From: Anderseniella sp963700895
Lineage (GTDB): Bacteria > Pseudomonadota > Alphaproteobacteria > Rhizobiales > Aestuariivirgaceae
Assembly (NCBI GenBank): GCA_963700895.1
Contig: CAVOZI010000012.1
Span: 62,001 to 126,000, forward strand
Direction of reading: 5' to 3'
Length of the DNA: 64,000 nt
The notes beneath the pieces are model-generated. The model was not told the DNA's origin and did no database searches. It was given only the letters and a program-made list of their open reading frames with translations. Below, piece by piece: positions 21,039 to 28,697 of the stretch. The position numbers and the translations under genes were made by a program. The stretch's first letter is position 1; every line of letters starts with the position of its first letter.

Positions 21039-21385
21039 CTTTTTGCGCTCGGCAGCAGACCCGCCTTGCCGAGCGCGCCGGACAAAAAATCGTTCTCCAG
21101 CGTCAGCTCTCCGATCTTCGCATGCAGGGTCTTCACATCAATGGCCGGTTCCGCCGCGCCCTTCGGAGCTTCGCCAAACACTCCGGTGGCGCCCTCAAGA
21201 AGCTGATCGCGCCACTGCTTGATTTGGTTGGGATGTACGTCAAACTCCTGCGCCAACTCCATCAAGGTCTTCTCACCCTTGATCGCGGCCACTGAAACTT
21301 TTGCCTTGAATGCCGGGCTGTGATTCCGGCGTGGTCGTCTTGCTATGGTCTTCTCCTTGCTCGCAGCATCATGCCGCTGTTGCAC
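21035..21385 (-). CDS. IS3-family transposase orfA (HTH_Tnp)
   Basis: A 116-residue DNA-binding protein. RRNHSPAFKAKVSVAAIKGE followed by a helix-turn-helix with DVHPNQIKQWRDQLLEGA is typical of the IS3 HTH_Tnp_1 domain. A leucine-rich coiled coil follows (IDVKTLHAKIGELTLENDFLSGAL), used for OrfA-OrfAB dimerisation. It ends LLPSAKR and overlaps orfB by 4 bases. Confidence 0.92.
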   Translation of the reverse strand: MQQRHDAASKEKTIARRPRRNHSPAFKAKVSVAAIKGEKTLMELAQEFDVHPNQIKQWRDQLLEGATGVFGEAPKGAAEPAIDVKTLHAKIGELTLENDFLSGALGKAGLLPSAKR

Positions 21386-21495
21386 GGAAAATCCACTTAT
21401 CCCGGCTGTTCAGTTTTCCCGAGCCAGATCTGGGAACCTGCTGTTGAGTCCCTTAAAGCATACCAATCTTATCAACGGCTGCCCCCTTCAGACTC

Positions 21496-24400
21496 TTATT
21501 GCCGAAGGTTCATCCGATCCAACTCGATCTTCGCGTTAACATAGTCCGGTAAGTCATGACCCTCAGCAAACCAGGCAACTACGGGCGCAAGCACGTCGTG
21601 CGCTGCTGAATAGTCGCCACCTTGCTCATATAGACGCGCAAGATCGTGTGCTGCGCGCAATTCCAGCAGCCTAGCGTTTCTAGTGCGGGCAACATCGAGC
21701 GCTTCAGTCAAAGATTCACGAACACCGTCATGATCTTCGGGGTTACGCAGTAGAAGTGTATCGCCACGTACCCTCAAGAACTCAGCCTCCCACCAAGTGC
21801 CGCCAGTACTACCTCCCGCCTGTCTTGAGGTATCAATGAATTCAAGCGCTTCGTCTGCGTGACCTTGACGGGCGAGGACCAATGCAAAGGCGGCATCAAG
21901 AGGGAAGCACCATGCGCCCCAAAAACTCTGCCAGTCAGCAACGGAAGACTGCATGTTCGAAAGACCTTCAGCCTCGTTTCCAGTCTCGGTCTGAACCCAT
22001 CCAAGAAAACCTGTTGCCAAAGCTTTCGCTTGAGATGGCAGGCGTCCCGCCTCGGTCAGCTCGATCAGATGTCGCGCATGTGCGCACACCGCCGAATAAT
22101 CTCGGCGAAGCATCATTACTATCAACGCACAGAACAAGCCCTCCAGAAGCGTGTAGGCATGATCCAGTGCTATAGCGCGCTCAACGGCATCATCTGAAAC
22201 AACCTTTGCCTGGTCAGGGTAGCCAAGCAAACAGAGATTAACCGCATTTAGGTTTCGCGCGCAGAGGCCAGGATCATGGCCGCCGTAGTGAAAAGTCATC
22301 CAGTGATGGTCCTCTGCCCGATACCGCCTGATACCTTCCTTGGTGGATTGCAGCGCACCATCTAGGTCTCCGAGCAGGGACAAGGCCGCCCATTCGCAAT
22401 GATGGCCTTCCAGAACCAAACATGGGTCGCCGAGGTCCTGAGCCAACGGTATTAGCCGCTCGGCCAGATCGTGCATTTTCGACACGTCGCCCACCATGAA
22501 ACGATAAAACCAAAGGCCCCAAAGCGCTTTGAAGCGCTGCTCCAGCGTTCCATAGTTCTCGCAGAGCGCGACCGCAGTCGAATAAGTTTCAAATACATCA
22601 TCGGACGCGGGACCCAATGCCTGAACCTGACATGGACCAGCCAAGAGCAATGTGGCAATCTCTCGTTCATGCCGAGTAGTGCCGGAAGGCAACTGCTGCA
22701 ACAATCGAAGTGCAACGGAGAAATTCGACAAGGCTTCGATGTACCCGGATGTCTCAGTCGAGAGCTCGCCTGCTGCGAGCCAGTAGTCCACAGCCTCGTC
22801 GAATTTACCCGCTTCGGTGAGATGGTGAGCAACCGTCGCCGGATCAGATGCGCTTTCACCTGGCATATCGCCAAGGAGGCATCGGGCAATGCGTTCATGA
22901 AGCTCCGCACGTCGTGATTTGAGGAGCGATGCGTATGCCGCTTCTTGGATCAAAGCGTGCCTAAATTCGTAGATGGCACTCGAACCTGACCCCCTCCGTG
23001 ATAGTATCCCCTCGGCTTCCAAGTCTGACAACGCTGCTGCAAGCGACTGCTCTTCTTTTGAGGATACAGCCGAGATTAGGCGATAGGAGAACTGCCTGCC
23101 GATTACCGCACCAAGCTGTGCTGTGTCCTTACTCGCCGGCATCCGGTCGAGTTTGGCAGTCAAGGTTTCATGAAGCGTCGCAGGGATTGCCTGTTGGGGT
23201 AAAGCGCCTGCTAGAACGAACCGATCAGCCCCTTCTTCAAGTATCCCCGCCTGCAGGACCGAGCGGGTGAGTTCCTCAACAAAAAGCGGAATCCCGTCGG
23301 TGCGCAACTCGATCTGCTTTATCACACTTTGCGGAAGCATCTTCCCTTTCGTCGTTGCCAGAATCAATGCTCGCATACCCTTTGCATCCAACCGATTGAG
23401 CATGACGAAGGAAACGTGCGATTGAGCGATCCAGGGCGCGTTGAAGTTCGGCCTGGTAGTGATAACGAGCAGCAGTGGCCGTCCCACGCAGACCTCGACT
23501 AACCGGTCGATGAACTCCTTGGTTGATGCATCGGCCCAATGCAGGTCCTCAATCAGCATTAGCACCGGCCCCCGCGCTATATGCAGCTCTATCTCGTGTA
23601 TAAGAGCCTTGAGCACGCGTTCCTTTCGCAGTTCGGGATCAGGCTCGATTTCCGAAATTTGCCGCCTCCCCGGTATCCGCAGAAGGCCCGTCAATATCTT
23701 GGAACCGAGCTCTGGCTCCAGTAGTGCCGCCTCTAGCTTGGCTACGCGGATATCGGAACTGTCATCATGGGTGAAACCGGCAGCATGCTCGAGGTGTCCA
23801 ACGATTGGCGCGAACGCTGTATCAATACTGAACTGGGAGCACTGGTACTGCAGGCAGTTCGACGCATCGTTGGCAACCTCGCTACGTAAAGCTTGAACGA
23901 GACGTGACTTCCCTATGCCCGGCTCGCCCGAGATCATAACTACGCCGCCACTCCCATTCTTGGCGGCGGCCCACCGACGCCCGAGAATTTCTACCTGCTC
24001 ATCGCGACCGATCAGTGCAGTCATATAGGCGCCGCGAAGAACATCAAAGCGACTATTGGCCCAAGCTTCCCGAACCACTTGCCAGGCGTGTACAGGCCTT
24101 TCGAACCCCGCAATACTCTTCGACCCCAAATCCTTGTACTCGAAAATGGCACCTACCAAATCCTTGGTCTCCGAGGAGACAATAACAGCACCAGGATCGG
24201 CGATAGATTGCAGACGAGCGGCAAGATTGGGTGTCTCGCCAACAACAGCATGGGCCTCAATCGCTTCGGCACCAGCCATTTCCCCCACAACAACAAGGCC
24301 TGTTGCGATACCGATCCTGACCTGGAGAGACCGGATAGTGTTCGTGTTCGTCCGTATCTGATTAACCGCCTCGATAACCTCCAGTCCCGCCCGAACCGCC

Positions 24401-24861
24401 CTTTCACAGTCGTTCTCTTTGGCTTTGGGAAATCCGAAATAAACAAGAATGCCATCGCCGAGCAGCTTGGCTACAAATCCGTCATGCGCCTTTATGGAAT
24501 TGGAAGCCGCTTCCTGATACTGCCGCATGATGAACCGCAGATCTTCAGGGTCGAGCTCTGCTGAGAGTTTTGTGGACCCAACTAGATCGCAGAACATAAC
24601 TGTCAGCTGTCGTCGTTCGGCTTTATCCACGCGTGTGGTTGATGCGACCGAGAACTCATTAGACGCTATTGATTTCGGAGAGCCACTTAGCTCCTTAATC
24701 GCTGCCATCAATTTGCGCCGGTGGCCAAGCGAAAGTCCAAGTGAGGCGAGATCGTCATCCGTGAGGTACGGGAGCGTAGCCAAATCAACGTCATTCGACT
24801 CGAATGCTGAGCTGTATCGCTCCAAGCCCAGCCGGGCGAGAAGCTCTAGAATATCATCCAT
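21496..24861 (-). CDS. SAM-domain/class III nucleotidyl cyclase/AAA ATPase/TPR protein
   Basis: A 1121-residue multidomain protein. Residues 1-60 form a SAM domain (LERYSSAFESNDVDLATLPY). Residues 85-265 are a class III cyclase with the metal-binding aspartates in FCDLVGST (D92) and LLGDGILVYFG (D136) and transition-state residues N212 and R216 in VVGETPNLAARLQ, so catalysis looks possible. From about 283 comes an AAA/NB-ARC-like ATPase with Walker A GEPGIGKSR (312-320) and Walker B VLMLIEDLHWAD. The last 450 residues are helical TPR-like repeats. It has no membrane segment and is the main cargo of the island. Proteins of this layout are common in Rhizobiales and are presumed signalling proteins; the stimulus is unknown. 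Confidence 0.9.
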   Translation of the reverse strand: MDDILELLARLGLERYSSAFESNDVDLATLPYLTDDDLASLGLSLGHRRKLMAAIKELSGSPKSIASNEFSVASTTRVDKAERRQLTVMFCDLVGSTKLSAELDPEDLRFIMRQYQEAASNSIKAHDGFVAKLLGDGILVYFGFPKAKENDCERAVRAGLEVIEAVNQIRTNTNTIRSLQVRIGIATGLVVVGEMAGAEAIEAHAVVGETPNLAARLQSIADPGAVIVSSETKDLVGAIFEYKDLGSKSIAGFERPVHAWQVVREAWANSRFDVLRGAYMTALIGRDEQVEILGRRWAAAKNGSGGVVMISGEPGIGKSRLVQALRSEVANDASNCLQYQCSQFSIDTAFAPIVGHLEHAAGFTHDDSSDIRVAKLEAALLEPELGSKILTGLLRIPGRRQISEIEPDPELRKERVLKALIHEIELHIARGPVLMLIEDLHWADASTKEFIDRLVEVCVGRPLLLVITTRPNFNAPWIAQSHVSFVMLNRLDAKGMRALILATTKGKMLPQSVIKQIELRTDGIPLFVEELTRSVLQAGILEEGADRFVLAGALPQQAIPATLHETLTAKLDRMPASKDTAQLGAVIGRQFSYRLISAVSSKEEQSLAAALSDLEAEGILSRRGSGSSAIYEFRHALIQEAAYASLLKSRRAELHERIARCLLGDMPGESASDPATVAHHLTEAGKFDEAVDYWLAAGELSTETSGYIEALSNFSVALRLLQQLPSGTTRHEREIATLLLAGPCQVQALGPASDDVFETYSTAVALCENYGTLEQRFKALWGLWFYRFMVGDVSKMHDLAERLIPLAQDLGDPCLVLEGHHCEWAALSLLGDLDGALQSTKEGIRRYRAEDHHWMTFHYGGHDPGLCARNLNAVNLCLLGYPDQAKVVSDDAVERAIALDHAYTLLEGLFCALIVMMLRRDYSAVCAHARHLIELTEAGRLPSQAKALATGFLGWVQTETGNEAEGLSNMQSSVADWQSFWGAWCFPLDAAFALVLARQGHADEALEFIDTSRQAGGSTGGTWWEAEFLRVRGDTLLLRNPEDHDGVRESLTEALDVARTRNARLLELRAAHDLARLYEQGGDYSAAHDVLAPVVAWFAEGHDLPDYVNAKIELDRMNLRQ

Positions 24862-25013
24862 TTAGGTAGTACCGAGTTTAATATGAACCGCATCTCTATC
24901 TTTTTTTGCCTATGCTAAGCGAACTACTGCCATCCGGCCAGCGATGACTATGTGTGGCACATTTTGGACTGCCTGAGTTGATCCAAAATTCTGCACCTTT
25001 CGGGGGGATAGGA

Positions 25014-25043
25014 GACATTCTCAGGGAAGCACGAAGCCGACCG
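25014..25043 (+). repeat. Diverged 30-bp direct repeat, copy 1 (downstream of PPK2)
   Basis: gacattctcagggaagcacg and its continuation match 26139-26168 at about 25 of 30 positions in the same orientation. The two copies bracket the PPK2 gene. Function unknown; they may be remains of a duplicated element end. Confidence 0.4.
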
Positions 25044-25104
25044 TTCGTGACCCGGCCCGGACATCTACAGTTGTCTAATTGGCAGCGGCAATCAGTTCAA
25101 AACG

Positions 25105-25932
25105 CTATTCCGTCCTGCCTCGCAGACTGTCCAGCAGCGATTCTTCGATGTCGAAATGTTTTTGGGCTTCGATCAGCGTTCCCTCGTCCAAAGCGGGGGG
25201 AGCTAAAACGACATCGGCTGCCAGGTGCTCAATGATGTGAGTCATAGCTGCAATACGCGCGTATTTCTTCTGGTTGGCAGGGATCAGATGCCATGGCGCA
25301 TATGGCGTTGATGTTTTCTCGAACATCTCGTCGATGGCCTCGACGTAATCGTCCCAGCGGCCCCGGTTACGGAAATCCTCATAGGATAGCTTCCACCTCT
25401 TGAGCGGATCTCTGAGGCGCGCTTCAAGTCTGCTCAACTGCTCCTCCGGGGAGATGTGAAAAAACAGTTTCACCAGGCGAATGCCATCGTCAGTGATCAT
25501 ACGTTCGAAGTCGTTGATCTCCCGATAGGCAGATTTCCAGCGCGCCTCGGGTGTCAGATCTTCAACCCGCTCCACTAGCACGCGCCCGTACCATGAACGG
25601 TCGAACGCCGTAATGGCGCCCGCAGGAGGAAGCCGCTCCATAAACCTGAGCAGAAAATGCCTCTGCTTGTAGTAGTCCCGGGGCGGACCAATCGGCCACA
25701 CCTTAAAGCTTCTAGGATCGAGTGCTGCCGATATGCGCCGAATGGTTCCTCCCTTTCCGGCTGCATCCCATCCCTCGAAGACAATCACAGCGGACCGTCC
25801 TGAGAACAGGTACGCCTGCTGGATCTGGGTAAGCTTGCTCTGCAGTTCGAACAGGTGGCGCTCGTACTCCCGCCGCTTGAGGTGCAGGCCCATGTCAGCC
25901 TTGTTGAGTTTCGGCGCTGGCGAACGTTTCAA
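25105..25932 (-). CDS. PPK2-family polyphosphate:nucleotide phosphotransferase
   Basis: A 275-residue, single-domain PPK2 enzyme that moves phosphate between polyphosphate and nucleoside mono- or diphosphates. The Walker A loop FEGWDAAGKGGTIRRI spans about residues 52-67, and the Walker B-type motif TAFDRSWYGRVLVER about 108-122. The C-terminus is charged. The PPK2 class (ADP or AMP preference) cannot be assigned by eye. It lies in the tRNA-Ser island downstream of the phage-like genes and 243 bp upstream, in transcription order, of the cyclase gene. It could help cells adjust energy or signal nucleotides, which would fit the cyclase partner, but that link is speculative. Confidence 0.92.
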   Translation of the reverse strand: MKRSPAPKLNKADMGLHLKRREYERHLFELQSKLTQIQQAYLFSGRSAVIVFEGWDAAGKGGTIRRISAALDPRSFKVWPIGPPRDYYKQRHFLLRFMERLPPAGAITAFDRSWYGRVLVERVEDLTPEARWKSAYREINDFERMITDDGIRLVKLFFHISPEEQLSRLEARLRDPLKRWKLSYEDFRNRGRWDDYVEAIDEMFEKTSTPYAPWHLIPANQKKYARIAAMTHIIEHLAADVVLAPPALDEGTLIEAQKHFDIEESLLDSLRGRTE

Positions 25933-26116
25933 GGTGCAGGCCCCCTCTCAGCAGTTTGCCAAGACTGCGGATTCTATTTCCTAAACTCCAACACCATACC
26001 CGCAACTACGTCATTCGTGGAAGTCCGCGGGGCTGGGCCGCATATGCAGTACCCTTCAGTTAGAGAAGTCGGCAGCTAATGGGGCGAGGCTTCCGGTTTG
26101 GGCGTCCAGATATTTG

Positions 26117-26168
26117 GTCCGCAATTGGAGCAACTGCGGACAATCTCAGGGAAGCGCGAAACCGGCTG
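26117..26168. repeat. Hairpin plus copy 2 of the 30-bp repeat (upstream of PPK2)
   Basis: GTCCGCA (26117-26123) pairs with TGCGGAC (26135-26141) across an 11-base loop, and the second copy of the direct repeat follows at 26139-26168. The hairpin could be an operator for the PPK2 gene, whose start is at 25932, or a weak terminator for the small gene ending at 26232. The whole gap 25933-26231 shows no gene. Confidence 0.35.
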
Positions 26169-26231
26169 CAGTTGACCCCACTCGGACTTCCTTGACCCAA
26201 TCCAATTCCCCAAGCCGATGGCTTTGGATCG

Positions 26232-26435
26232 TCAACCACTGCCTCTGATCGAAAATCGTGATTGGCAAACTCGGCAAGTCATCGCAGTGTAAATGACACA
26301 TGCCAGTTGTTCCGACACACCCAGCTGCTTGCGCAGCTTGCTGGTCGCCGGGTTTGACCCCTTCAGCTCCCGCACGCGGGCAGCGGTCCAGAGGGGAAGT
26401 TCGTTGATAAATTGGGGGTGATGAGGTACTTTCAT
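26232..26435 (-). CDS. Small phage/island-type protein, unknown function
   Basis: A 67-residue product starting on ATG 26435 with a good AAGGAG site 9 bases upstream, which supports a real gene. KVPHHPQFINELPLWTAARV is followed by a basic helical region (RELKGSNPATSKLRKQLGV) and a short tail with CRVCQSRF. The ELPLW...VRELK pattern and the two-cysteine tail suggest a small DNA-binding or regulatory protein of an integrated element; I do not recognise the family. It follows the CLDC relic and integrase in the same direction. Confidence 0.55.
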   Translation of the reverse strand: MKVPHHPQFINELPLWTAARVRELKGSNPATSKLRKQLGVSEQLACVIYTAMTCRVCQSRFSIRGSG

Positions 26436-26502
26436 CTCACCGATCTCCTTAATTTTTAACAGGGTTGAGCTGATTGGATTGGCCCCGGGGATGTTCCAGC
26501 AT

Positions 26503-26730
26503 CTAACCGGGGCTATTTCTTTCATGACCATTACTTGGCCTCCTGTTGCTGATTTCCACCGTGTGCACGGGGCATTTTGCGAAGCCACGGCTTCCCGACG
26601 GGTTCGGGTCCACTCCGAACCGGTACGGGTGCAAAGCACACGTGTAGACAGGGCATAGTCGGACTTCTCGGGGCTGATAGACCGAGCAGTCGAGGCACTT
26701 CTCGCGGATGGCGCGGAGGATATGGGCACT
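26503..26730 (-). pseudogene. Phage-type conserved small protein, 5' end missing
   Basis: One minus-strand frame reads ILRAIREKCLDCSVYQPREV followed by RLCPVYTCALHPYRFGVDPN, which matches a short conserved cysteine protein (AIRxKCLDC...LCxxxxCxLxPxRxG) that I know from prophages and rhizobial islands. A stop lies in frame at 26731-26733 and no start codon follows it, so the 5' end has been lost. The loss coincides with the point where the integrase sequence breaks off, suggesting one deletion that joined the two genes. The four cysteines suggest a zinc site. Confidence 0.5.
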
Positions 26731-27688
26731 TCATTCGACGAAGTTGCATGTGCAAAGCCATATTGGCCAAAGGCCGTCCAGAACGCTGCCCGGGAAATAC
26801 GAACTCGTTGACGCTCACCTCCTTGAGGCAACGCAGCAACTGAAGTGCCGGATTGCTCAATGGCACCCGGTGTGCCCGTCCCGCCTTCATCCTACTTGCG
26901 GGGAGGCTCCAGACGGCGCTGTCAAAGTCAATCTCGTCCCACTTGGCGCCGAGCACCTCTCCAGAGCGAGCAGCCGTCAGAATCAGAAACTGCAACGCCA
27001 TCGACGCCATGCTGCCTCTGCCTTGTAGTCGGATCAGAAAGGCCGGCACATCCTTGAACGGCATTGCCGCGTGGTGGCCTCTTGTCAGTTTCTGTCTGGC
27101 TGGCAGCAGGTTGGCGAGATGGCCGCGCCAACGGGCAAGGTTTTCTCCAGAGCGAAATCCCTTTGCCTTGGCAGCATCAAGCAATCGCTCAATTCGTCCA
27201 CGCAGGCGTGAGGCTGTCTCGGGCTTCTCCTTCCAGATTGGCTTGAGCACACCAAGAACATCGTCAGTACCGATTTCATCGACAGTCATCTTGCCTAGCG
27301 GCACCGCATAAACATCCAGCGTCATGCGCCATTGAGCGCGGTGCTTGGCGTTGCGCCACTGGATCTCATTCTCGTGGAGCCACTCAGTCGTAAAATTCGA
27401 GAAGGTAGGTACGGAGACGACTGCGTTGCGGGCCTCCCTTGGATCTATACCCTGGGCGATCATGGCCCTATACTGGCTTGCGAGTTCCCGTGCCGCTGCT
27501 AGGGTAACGGTTTGAACTGAACCTAGGCCGTATTCCCGTTGCTTGCCCCCGGCGTGTGTGAGGAATACCCAGCGTTTGGCCCCGGATTTATCGACTACAA
27601 GGAATAAGTTGCCGCCATCGGCATGGCGGCCGGGGATCGTGATAGTGGCAACTGCCCGTGCTGAAAGTCGATTGACTGATTGCGCCAT
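26531..27688 (-). pseudogene. Tyrosine integrase lacking its catalytic C-terminus
   Basis: The 385-residue frame starts as a tRNA-targeting integrase: a DUF4102-like arm-binding domain (DGGNLFLVVDKSGAKRWVF ... EYGLGSVQTVTLAAARELA), a core-binding domain and the beginning of the catalytic domain with Arg-I in LTAARSGEVLGAKW (R241). At about residue 321 (RRMKC, near 26726) homology stops; the last 64 residues are the out-of-frame reading of the CLDC gene. The expected HGFRxxFRDW box and the tyrosine nucleophile are absent, so recombination activity should be lost. The gene is 149 bp inside attR, as usual for this type of island. Confidence 0.85.
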
Positions 27689-27699
27689 TACCGATCTTC

Positions 27700-27753
27700 A
27701 CCCTAACGCTTACCCTAACGGTTGACAGGCATTATGGCGAACAAGGGCGAACA
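27700..27753. promoter_or_regulatory. Short direct repeats upstream of the integrase
   Basis: ACCCTAACG occurs at 27700-27708 and 27712-27720, and GGCGAACA at 27736-27743 and 27746-27753. They lie between the integrase start and attR, where arm-type integrase or excisionase sites would be expected. The assignment is by position only. Confidence 0.35.
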
Positions 27754-27836
27754 TCAGGGATTGAAAAGTGAGATAAACGCCTCAAATATGTGGAAAAATG
27801 AATAGTGGCGATCGTAGGAGGACATAAGTTTAGCGG

Positions 27837-27851
27837 CCATCCTCTCCGCCA
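27837..27851 (+). repeat. attR of the tRNA-Ser island
   Basis: CCATCCTCTCCGCCA, identical to the last 15 bases of tRNA-Ser (19835-19849), with unrelated flanks on both sides. It lies 12 bp from the stop codon of the MBL gene. Confidence 0.88.
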
Positions 27852-27863
27852 TATTTTCTCTTC

Positions 27864-28688
27864 TTATCCCAATCGAATGATGTGCCCGTCGCGGGCAGCG
27901 CTGGCGCCCGGGAAAAGCTGGTGCGCCTGGGCCTCGATGGTTTCAAGCGCCCGGTCGGTGCGCTCGGGTGCATGGTGGAACAGCAGCAGCTCCTTCACCG
28001 AAGCCTGCTTTGCCACCTTGCACGCCTCACGCCAGGTGGAATGGCCGAAGCCCTTGCGGTTCTCGTATTCCGCATCGGTGTACATCGCGTCATAGACCAT
28101 CAGGTCGGCGCCTTGCGAAAAGCTGACGAGCGCCTTGTCGATACCGGCTTTTCCGTGTTCGTGGTCGGACAGGTAGACGAAGCTGCGCCCGTCGCAGTTA
28201 ACCCGCCACGCAAGGCAGCCGCCAGGGTGGTTGGTGGGCGCGGACACGGCGGAGATGCCATGCCCCAGGTCCAGTACCGCACCGGCCTTGATGTCGTGAA
28301 AACTCATGTTGGCGCACATGATGTCGATGGTGACCGGCAGGTAGGGCTCCTTCATGAAGCCGGCGATGATGTCCCGCGTCGAAGGGTTGCCGCCGGTGTG
28401 ACCCGACCAGATGTCCAGCTTCATGCCGCGGTCATAGACCGGCGAGAAGAACGGCAGACCCATCAGATGGTCATAATGGCCATGCGACAGCAGCAGGTGG
28501 GCCTGGGTGGTGCCGCGCGCCAGAATCTGCGTTCCAAGCTCGCGGATGCCGGAGCCTGCATCGATGATGACGGTCTGGCCGTTGATTGACAGTTCCACGC
28601 ATGCCGTCGAGCCGCCGAAGCGGATGTTCTCGGGCGTGGCCACCGGAATGGAACCCCGGCAGCCCCATATCTTGATCTCGAAAGCCAT
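27864..28688 (-). CDS. MBL-fold metallo-hydrolase
   Basis: A 274-residue metallo-beta-lactamase-fold protein. It starts KIWGCRGSIPVATPENIRFG, typical of a PhnP/phosphodiesterase-like branch, and has the metal motif LLSHGHYDHLMGLPFF (HxHxDH), later histidines in APTNHPGG and FHHAPERTD, and an aspartate in YLSDHEHG. All expected ligands are present, so it is likely an active hydrolase; the substrate is not evident. The stop lies just outside attR. It is followed upstream, in the same direction, by the aminotransferase with a 9-bp gap. Confidence 0.88.
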   Translation of the reverse strand: MAFEIKIWGCRGSIPVATPENIRFGGSTACVELSINGQTVIIDAGSGIRELGTQILARGTTQAHLLLSHGHYDHLMGLPFFSPVYDRGMKLDIWSGHTGGNPSTRDIIAGFMKEPYLPVTIDIMCANMSFHDIKAGAVLDLGHGISAVSAPTNHPGGCLAWRVNCDGRSFVYLSDHEHGKAGIDKALVSFSQGADLMVYDAMYTDAEYENRKGFGHSTWREACKVAKQASVKELLLFHHAPERTDRALETIEAQAHQLFPGASAARDGHIIRLG

Positions 28689-28697
28689 CGTGCCGGG

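Larger units (their letters stand above)
20188..21399 (-). mobile_element. IS3-family insertion sequence, about 1212 bp
   Basis: The ends are set by imperfect inverted repeats: TAAGTGGATTTCCG at 20188 on the plus strand and TAAGTGGATTTTCCG read inward from 21399 on the minus strand. Two overlapping transposase frames, orfA and orfB, fill the interior. I could not identify a target-site duplication with certainty (flanks ...gttttc and tcccgg...). Both frames look intact, so the element may still be active. Confidence 0.82.
19835..27851. mobile_element. 8.0-kb genomic island integrated at tRNA-Ser(GCT)
   Basis: The island is bounded by the direct repeat CCATCCTCTCCGCCA at the tRNA 3' end (19835-19849) and at 27837-27851, where no tRNA is present. 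A tyrosine integrase gene (start 27688) lies just inside the distal end, the classic arrangement for tRNA-targeting elements. Content: IS3-family element, SAM/cyclase/AAA/TPR protein, PPK2 kinase, two small phage-like reading frames, integrase. Base composition is lower in GC than the flanks. The integrase is truncated, so the element is probably fixed. Boundaries are read directly from the repeat; the size of the original element is unknown. Confidence 0.88.

Noticed and set aside
21025..21045. Classical A6G slippery heptamer for IS3 frameshifting.
   Set aside because: The run is C-AAAAA-G with five As, so a canonical A-AAA-AAG is not present; re-initiation at the ATGA overlap is equally possible.
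20180..21410. Target-site duplication around the IS3 element.
   Set aside because: No matching 3-4 bp could be found at the ends set by the inverted repeats; the exact ends may be off by a base or two.
26232..26831. Full 199-residue minus-strand frame covering the small phage-type gene and the integrase end.
   Set aside because: Only the last 67 residues, from the ATG at 26435 with its own AAGGAG, look coding; the upstream part is an out-of-frame reading of the CLDC relic and integrase.
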